Made by a program: the position numbers and the translations under genes. The notes beneath the pieces are model-generated. The model was not told the origin of the DNA and searched no databases. It saw nothing but the letters and a program-made list of their open reading frames with translations. Below, one piece after another: positions 60,196 through 64,000 of a DNA stretch of 64,000 nucleotides (its first letter is position 1; every line of letters starts with the position of its first letter). The stretch is taken from positions 372,001 through 436,000 of the forward strand of contig JAVZVD010000001.1 in the NCBI GenBank assembly GCA_038878695.1, in the 5' to 3' direction. Source of the DNA: Fervidicoccaceae archaeon (lineage in GTDB: Archaea; Thermoproteota; Thermoprotei_A; Sulfolobales; Fervidicoccaceae).

Positions 60196-60542
60196 GCCTG
60201 GGAGCGAGCTTAGAGAGAGAGCTGAAAACGGCCTACAATACTGGCAGAGTCGAGCTGGGCACGAAGGCCTCACTCAAGGCGCTTAAGCTCGGGAGAGCGA
60301 AGGTGGTTGTAGTGGCGGCTAACGCTAATCCCTCGACGAGATCGGACGCAGAGCGATACGCCGAGCTCTCGGGAACGCCTTTGCTCTTTTTCAACGGGAC
60401 GAGCGTCGAGCTGGGAGGATTGCTCGGGAAACCCTTCCCGGTCCAGATGCTAGCAGTAGTTGACCCCGGAGAGTCTCAAATAGTAGAGCTCGCGCTCAGC
60501 GAGAGAGCCAAGGAGAAGACCAAAGAGGCGGTGAGGGCTTAA
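60192..60542 (+). CDS. rpl30e: 50S ribosomal protein L30e
   Basis: A 116-residue member of the L7Ae/L30e fold family. [82 protein letters not shown] is the archaeal L30e pattern, in its usual place between rpoA'' and nusA. The GTG start overlaps the rpoA'' stop as GTGA. Confidence 0.94.
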   Translation: MSLGASLERELKTAYNTGRVELGTKASLKALKLGRAKVVVVAANANPSTRSDAERYAELSGTPLLFFNGTSVELGGLLGKPFPVQMLAVVDPGESQIVELALSERAKEKTKEAVRA

Positions 60543-60974
60543 TTGCCTAACATAAAGCTCACATCTAGAGAGCTGAAATACATAGCTCTATTTCAAGACT
60601 TAACCGGCGCCACCGTCAAGGACTGCATAATCGTCGAGGAGGACAACAGCGTAATATTCGTGGTCAAGCGCGGAGAGGCCGGCATCGCGATTGGTAAGGG
60701 AGGAATGAACGTCAAGGCTCTCAGAAAGATGCTAGGCAAAGACGTGAAAATAGTTGAGGACGGCGAGACAGCCGAAGAGCTCGTAAAGAACAGCCTGGCA
60801 CCGGCTAGGGTCAAGAGCGTGAAGTTGATCGAGACCTCAGGCAAGAAAACGCTCTACGTTGTCGTCGAGCCGGAGGATAGAGGGCTAGCCATAGGGAAAG
60901 GAGGCAGGAACATAAACAAGGCGAGGCTTCTGTTGAAGAGGTACTTCGACGTAGAGGACGTGGTCATCATATGA
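60543..60974 (+). CDS. nusA: NusA-like transcription termination/antitermination protein
   Basis: A 143-residue archaeal NusA of two KH domains without the S1 and N-terminal regions of bacterial NusA. GEAGIAIGKGGMNVKALRKML and DRGLAIGKGGRNINKARLLLKRYF are the two GxxG KH motifs. The TTG start comes immediately after the L30e stop. Expected to bind RNA; its role in archaeal termination is not firmly known. Confidence 0.95.
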   Translation: MPNIKLTSRELKYIALFQDLTGATVKDCIIVEEDNSVIFVVKRGEAGIAIGKGGMNVKALRKMLGKDVKIVEDGETAEELVKNSLAPARVKSVKLIETSGKKTLYVVVEPEDRGLAIGKGGRNINKARLLLKRYFDVEDVVII

Positions 60975-61043
60975 GGGCGGCGGGGCCGCGGCATTCTTTA
61001 TAATTCTTGATTTGCGAGAGCGCATTCGAGAGCGTGAGAGCTC

Positions 61044-61487
61044 GTGCCCGGCAAGAAGGCTCCCCTCGGACTCTACGCGGCCAGAAACCTCAGGAGAAAG
61101 AGGAAGAAATTCAGATGGAGTCAGATGGAGTTCAAGAGGAGAGCGCTTAGGCTCAAAGAGAAGGTCGACCCCCTCGAGGGAGCCCCCATGGCGAGGGGCA
61201 TAGTGCTCGAGAAGGTCGGTATAGAGTCCAGACAGCCTAATTCCGCTGTCCGGAAGTGCGTTAGGGTGCAGCTGATCAAGAACGGGAAGGTCGTCACGGC
61301 CTTCGTGCCTTGGGACGGAGGGCTGAATCTGATAGATGAGCACGATGAGGTGATTGTGGAGGGAATAGGCGGGAGCAGAGGGAGATCCATGGGAGATCTG
61401 CCAGGCGTCAGATATAAAGTAGTAATGGTCAACGGGGTCTCCCTGAAGGCGCTACTGCTAGGCAAGAAGCAAAAGCCAGTTAGATGA
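61044..61487 (+). CDS. rps12: 30S ribosomal protein S12
   Basis: A 147-residue decoding-site protein of archaeal/eukaryotic S23 type. [61 protein letters not shown] (with the PNSAVRK loop), and [34 protein letters not shown] are diagnostic. The GTG start follows a TATA-like TTTATAATTC (60997-61006). Confidence 0.97.
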   Translation: MPGKKAPLGLYAARNLRRKRKKFRWSQMEFKRRALRLKEKVDPLEGAPMARGIVLEKVGIESRQPNSAVRKCVRVQLIKNGKVVTAFVPWDGGLNLIDEHDEVIVEGIGGSRGRSMGDLPGVRYKVVMVNGVSLKALLLGKKQKPVR

Positions 61488-61562
61488 TAGCTTACCGGAG
61501 CTCGAGCGGACTTAAACAATTTAATATCGCCGCTCCACAAGAGCTTATCGGTAGGAAGCTGT

Positions 61563-62036
61563 TTGTCGCTTGGGGAGGGTCCTCGTAGGAGCTCCTCTTA
61601 TCTTCGCGTCTTTGATCTCGAGGCTCTGATATTCCCCGGACTCCCGGCCACTCCAGCTATAGTTCTGCATCTCGAGGAGGGGCTCACTCTAACGCTCTAT
61701 CACGTTCCTCTCGAAATAGTCGAGGCGATCAACACGTTCAGGGGGGTAGAGCACGTCTTCGGGAGGCTCACGGGTCCAAATAGGGAGAGCGTGTTCGATC
61801 TGCTGGCCGCGCACGAAGAGCTGAGGAGGGTCCTCACGAGCGAGCTCTCCCACGTAGTGATCGACGAACTGGACCGGGAGACCATGCTTTTCACGGCTAA
61901 GGCCGTGTTCTCCGATGGAACGACGACCATCGAGAGACGCATGATACCGAGCCACGCCGTTTTCCTGGCCTTCATAGCGGACAAGCCCGTTTATGTTTTG
62001 AAGAGACTGGCCGAGGAGCAAGCAGCGAGAACGTGA
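61563..62036 (+). CDS. DUF151 (bifunctional nuclease-like) protein
   Basis: A 157-residue protein of the DUF151/BFN family: PATPAIVLHLEEGLTLTLYHVPLEIVEAINTFRG, then LLAAHEELRRVLTSELSHVVIDELDRETMLFTAKAVF and MIPSHAVFLAFIADKPVYVLKRLAEE, which keep the family's strand-helix order and the S-DAVALA-like segment (here PSHAVFLAF). Homologues from plants and Thermotoga have reported nuclease activity; the archaeal role is unknown. It sits between rps12 and rps7 with its own TATA-like TTTAATATC (61519-61527). The start is TTG. Confidence 0.8.
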   Translation: MSLGEGPRRSSSYLRVFDLEALIFPGLPATPAIVLHLEEGLTLTLYHVPLEIVEAINTFRGVEHVFGRLTGPNRESVFDLLAAHEELRRVLTSELSHVVIDELDRETMLFTAKAVFSDGTTTIERRMIPSHAVFLAFIADKPVYVLKRLAEEQAART

Positions 62037-62121
62037 GTCGACCCGCAGCGAAGCGACTCTCCTCCAAAATATTAAGCCGGCTTATCGCCTCTACACCGAG
62101 ATAAGCTAAGAGGGAGCGCGC

Positions 62122-62709
62122 TTGAGCGGGTCGCCTCTGAAGTCGGTCGACATCAAGCTGTTCGGGAAGTGGAGCTATGAGGGCGTAGAAGTCAGGGACC
62201 CGAGTCTCAAGAAATACATCTGCCTGAGGCCCGTTTATCTACCGCACACAGGAGGAAGGCACGAGAGCAGGAGATTCGGCAAGGGGCAGGTCCCAATAGT
62301 AGAGCGCCTTCTTAACAGGCTGATGAGGCACGGTAGAAATATGGGCAAGAAGCACTTAGCGTATAACATCGTGAAGAAGGCCTTCGAGCTGATCTATCTC
62401 TCAACGGGCGAGAACCCCATTCAGGTGCTGGTGCGAGCTGTTGAGAATTCCGCTCCCCGGGAGGAGACTACGACGATAATGTACGGTGGCATAAGATACC
62501 ACGTCTCCGTCGACGTATCTCCGCTCCGCAGGATCGACCTAGCCCTGAGGCATCTGACAGACGGTGCCAGGAACTGTGCCTTCAACAACCCGAAGCCCAT
62601 AGAGGAGTGCCTAGCCGAGGAGATAATTGCGGCCGCTAACAATGATCCCAAGAGCTACGCGGTGTCGAGGAAGGACGAGATAGAGAGGATAGCGCTGAGC
62701 TCCAGGTGA
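62122..62709 (+). CDS. rps7: 30S ribosomal protein S7
   Basis: A 195-residue small-subunit head protein. [123 protein letters not shown] and [19 protein letters not shown] show complete archaeal S7. The TTG start follows a TATA-like AATATTAAG (62068-62076). Confidence 0.97.
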   Translation: MSGSPLKSVDIKLFGKWSYEGVEVRDPSLKKYICLRPVYLPHTGGRHESRRFGKGQVPIVERLLNRLMRHGRNMGKKHLAYNIVKKAFELIYLSTGENPIQVLVRAVENSAPREETTTIMYGGIRYHVSVDVSPLRRIDLALRHLTDGARNCAFNNPKPIEECLAEEIIAAANNDPKSYAVSRKDEIERIALSSR

Positions 62710-62726
62710 GAGAGCGGCGGGGACAA

Positions 62727-62735
62727 CTTTTAAAT
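62727..62735 (+). promoter_or_regulatory. Promoter of the EF-1alpha gene
   Basis: CTTTTAAAT in an 88-nt gap after rps7 would start transcription near 62757, leaving a leader of about 40 nt before the ATG. Confidence 0.55.
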
Positions 62736-62797
62736 GTCCGCTTCTCATTATCCCCCGCTGACTCGGTGAGATAGACCAGCGGTCGAGGTGTGCACGA

Positions 62798-64000
62798 ATG
62801 AGCGAGAAGCCTCACTTGAATTTAGTAATCATAGGTCACGTGGATCACGGCAAGAGCACGTTGACCGGCCACATACTGTACAGGCTCGGTTACGTTGACC
62901 CCAAGAAGTGGGCCGAGATCGAGGAGGAGGCGAAGAAGAAGGGCAAGGAGTCCTTCAAGTTTGCCTGGATACTCGATAGGCTCAAGGAGGAGCGAGAGAG
63001 AGGACTCACTATAGACCTGGCCTTCATGAAGTTCGAGACGAAGAATCGCTACTTCACCATAATCGACGCGCCGGGCCACAGAGACTTCGTTAAGAACATG
63101 ATAACTGGAGCTAGCCAGGCCGACGCGGCTCTCCTTGTGGTCTCGGCCAGGCGGGGTGAATTCGAGGCTGGCATGAGCCCCGAGGGCCAAACGAGGGAGC
63201 ATATTATACTCGCCAAGACCATGGGAATAGACCAGGTTATTGTGGCCGTGAACAAGATGGATGTCACCGAGCCGCCGTGGAGCGAGGAGAGGTACAAGCA
63301 GATCGTCGACACGGTCTCCAAGTTCATGCGCGGGCTCGGCTACGACATATCCAAGGTCCCCTTCATACCGGTCTCCGGCTGGCTGGGCGACAACCTTATC
63401 GAGCGCAGCCTCAACATGCCGTGGTACAACGGTCCTACGCTCGTGGAGGCTCTGGACGCGCTTAAGGTGCCGCCCAAGCCCGTCGACAAGCCCCTTAGGA
63501 TCCCCATTCAGGCTGTGCACTCCATCAGCGGCGTAGGCACCGTGCCCGTCGGCCGCGTCGAGAGCGGGGTCCTCAAGAAGGGAGATAGGGTGGTTTTCAT
63601 GCCACCGGGCAAGGTCGGCGAAGTGAGAAGCATAGAGATGCACCACCAGCCCATCGAGAAGGCTGAGCCCGGAGACAACATAGGCTTCAACGTGAGAGGC
63701 GTGAGTAAGCAGGACCTGGCTAGAGGCGACGTGGCTGGTCACCTCGATAATCCACCGACCGTGGCCGAGGAGTTCACGGCTAGAATCTTCATAGTCTGGC
63801 ACCCCTCCGCCGTGACCGTGGGTTATACTCCAGTGATACACGCTCACACCGCTAGCGTAGCCTGCAGAATTTCGGAGCTCGTGAGCAAGCTCGACCCGCG
63901 GACTGGCAAGGAGGTCGAGAAGAGCCCCCAATTCCTCAAGCAGGGTGACGCGGCGGTAGCGAAGTTCGTTCCGATAAAGCCTATGGTGATCGAGAGGTTC
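62798..64000 (+). CDS. tuf: Elongation factor 1-alpha (C-terminus cut by window edge)
   Basis: GTPase that carries aminoacyl-tRNA to the ribosome. From ATG 62798: SEKPHLNLVIIGHVDHGKSTLTGH (P-loop), RLKEERERGLTIDLAFMKF (switch I with Thr), DAPGHRDFVKNMITGAS (DxPGH), VAVNKMDVT (NKxD), then the domain II start KPVDKPLRIPIQAVHSISGVGTVPVGRVESG. 401 codons are present; the remaining part of domain III lies beyond the window. Confidence 0.97.
   Translation, partial: MSEKPHLNLVIIGHVDHGKSTLTGHILYRLGYVDPKKWAEIEEEAKKKGKESFKFAWILDRLKEERERGLTIDLAFMKFETKNRYFTIIDAPGHRDFVKNMITGASQADAALLVVSARRGEFEAGMSPEGQTREHIILAKTMGIDQVIVAVNKMDVTEPPWSEERYKQIVDTVSKFMRGLGYDISKVPFIPVSGWLGDNLIERSLNMPWYNGPTLVEALDALKVPPKPVDKPLRIPIQAVHSISGVGTVPVGRVESGVLKKGDRVVFMPPGKVGEVRSIEMHHQPIEKAEPGDNIGFNVRGVSKQDLARGDVAGHLDNPPTVAEEFTARIFIVWHPSAVTVGYTPVIHAHTASVACRISELVSKLDPRTGKEVEKSPQFLKQGDAAVAKFVPIKPMVIERF

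Noticed and set aside
62822-63931. Long minus-strand reading frame of about 369 residues
   Set aside because: It is antisense to the unmistakable EF-1alpha gene and matches no family.
1-64000. CRISPR array, insertion sequence, integrase or toxin-antitoxin locus
   Set aside because: No spaced direct repeats, transposase motifs, terminal inverted repeats or toxin families were seen; gene content is core throughout.

Overview
This 64 kb window is a dense, GC-rich stretch of chromosome from a hyperthermophilic crenarchaeote (Thermoproteota, class Thermoprotei; a Desulfurococcales/Acidilobales-like lineage is my best guess, but the genus cannot be fixed from sequence alone). The evidence is archaeal: split RNA polymerase A'/A'' genes, TFB, a TFE-beta-like protein, Nop5/fibrillarin, Gar1, S8e, S30e, L30e, SRP19, GatDE, a GHMP-type shikimate kinase, class I-beta DAHP synthase and a split transketolase. 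TATA-like boxes lie about 26 nt before several starts, and NUG starts (TTG, GTG) are common. It is nearly all core genome. I see no CRISPR array, insertion sequence, phage gene or replication origin.

Layout. 1-8.3 kb (minus strand): a complete shikimate-pathway operon headed by a two-gene transketolase, order tktN-tktC-aroF-aroB-aroD-aroE-aroK-aroA-aroC, with aroC cut by the window edge. 8.35-12.1 kb (minus): a glutaredoxin-like protein, two uncharacterised proteins and a PMT-type membrane glycosyltransferase. 12.2-17.9 kb: two HAD phosphatases, a lone 5S rRNA gene on the minus strand, homoserine kinase, a DHH phosphoesterase and a B12-binding radical SAM protein. 17.9-25.6 kb: S30e, GatDE, a C/D box sRNA gene divergent from the nop5-fibrillarin operon, then UPF0216, a COG1395 regulator and a THEP1 NTPase. 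25.6-31.9 kb: Trm1, a TFE-beta-like factor, cis-prenyltransferase, a DUF84 NTPase, S8e, SRP19, Gar1, TFB and a DUF373 membrane protein. 32-38 kb: a coiled-coil protein, winged-helix proteins, a small unlisted gene, DUF763, a circularly permuted GTPase and HtpX. 38-41.2 kb: pyruvate:ferredoxin oxidoreductase (gamma-delta-alpha-beta). 41.2-48 kb (minus): GatCAB, a metallophosphoesterase, a TatD-type hydrolase and ThrRS. 48-52.5 kb: diphthamide synthase, a pyruvoyl decarboxylase, IleRS and tRNA-Glu. 52.6-64 kb: the classic rpoH-rpoB-rpoA'-rpoA''-rpl30e-nusA-rps12-(DUF151)-rps7-tuf block, with EF-1alpha cut by the window end.

The genes form three functional groups. One makes chorismate from central sugars, with the transketolase presumably supplying erythrose-4-phosphate. 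A second handles RNA and translation: two tRNA-dependent amidotransferases, two synthetases, Trm1, C/D and H/ACA guide-RNP proteins with one of their guide RNAs, 5S rRNA and ribosomal proteins. The third is transcription: RNAP, TFB, TFE-beta and NusA. Many neighbouring genes share a four-base NTGA overlap of start and stop, and this pattern decides several starts, including a probable CTG start for gatA.

The most notable points are the C/D sRNA beside nop5 with a guide that fits 23S rRNA, a TFB whose zinc ribbon has lost two cysteines, the tRNA-Glu gene that supplies the ileS stop codon, the gatA CTG start, and three genes that are easy to miss (5S rRNA, rps30e and a 57-residue protein). I did not find a convincing wholly new multi-gene system.
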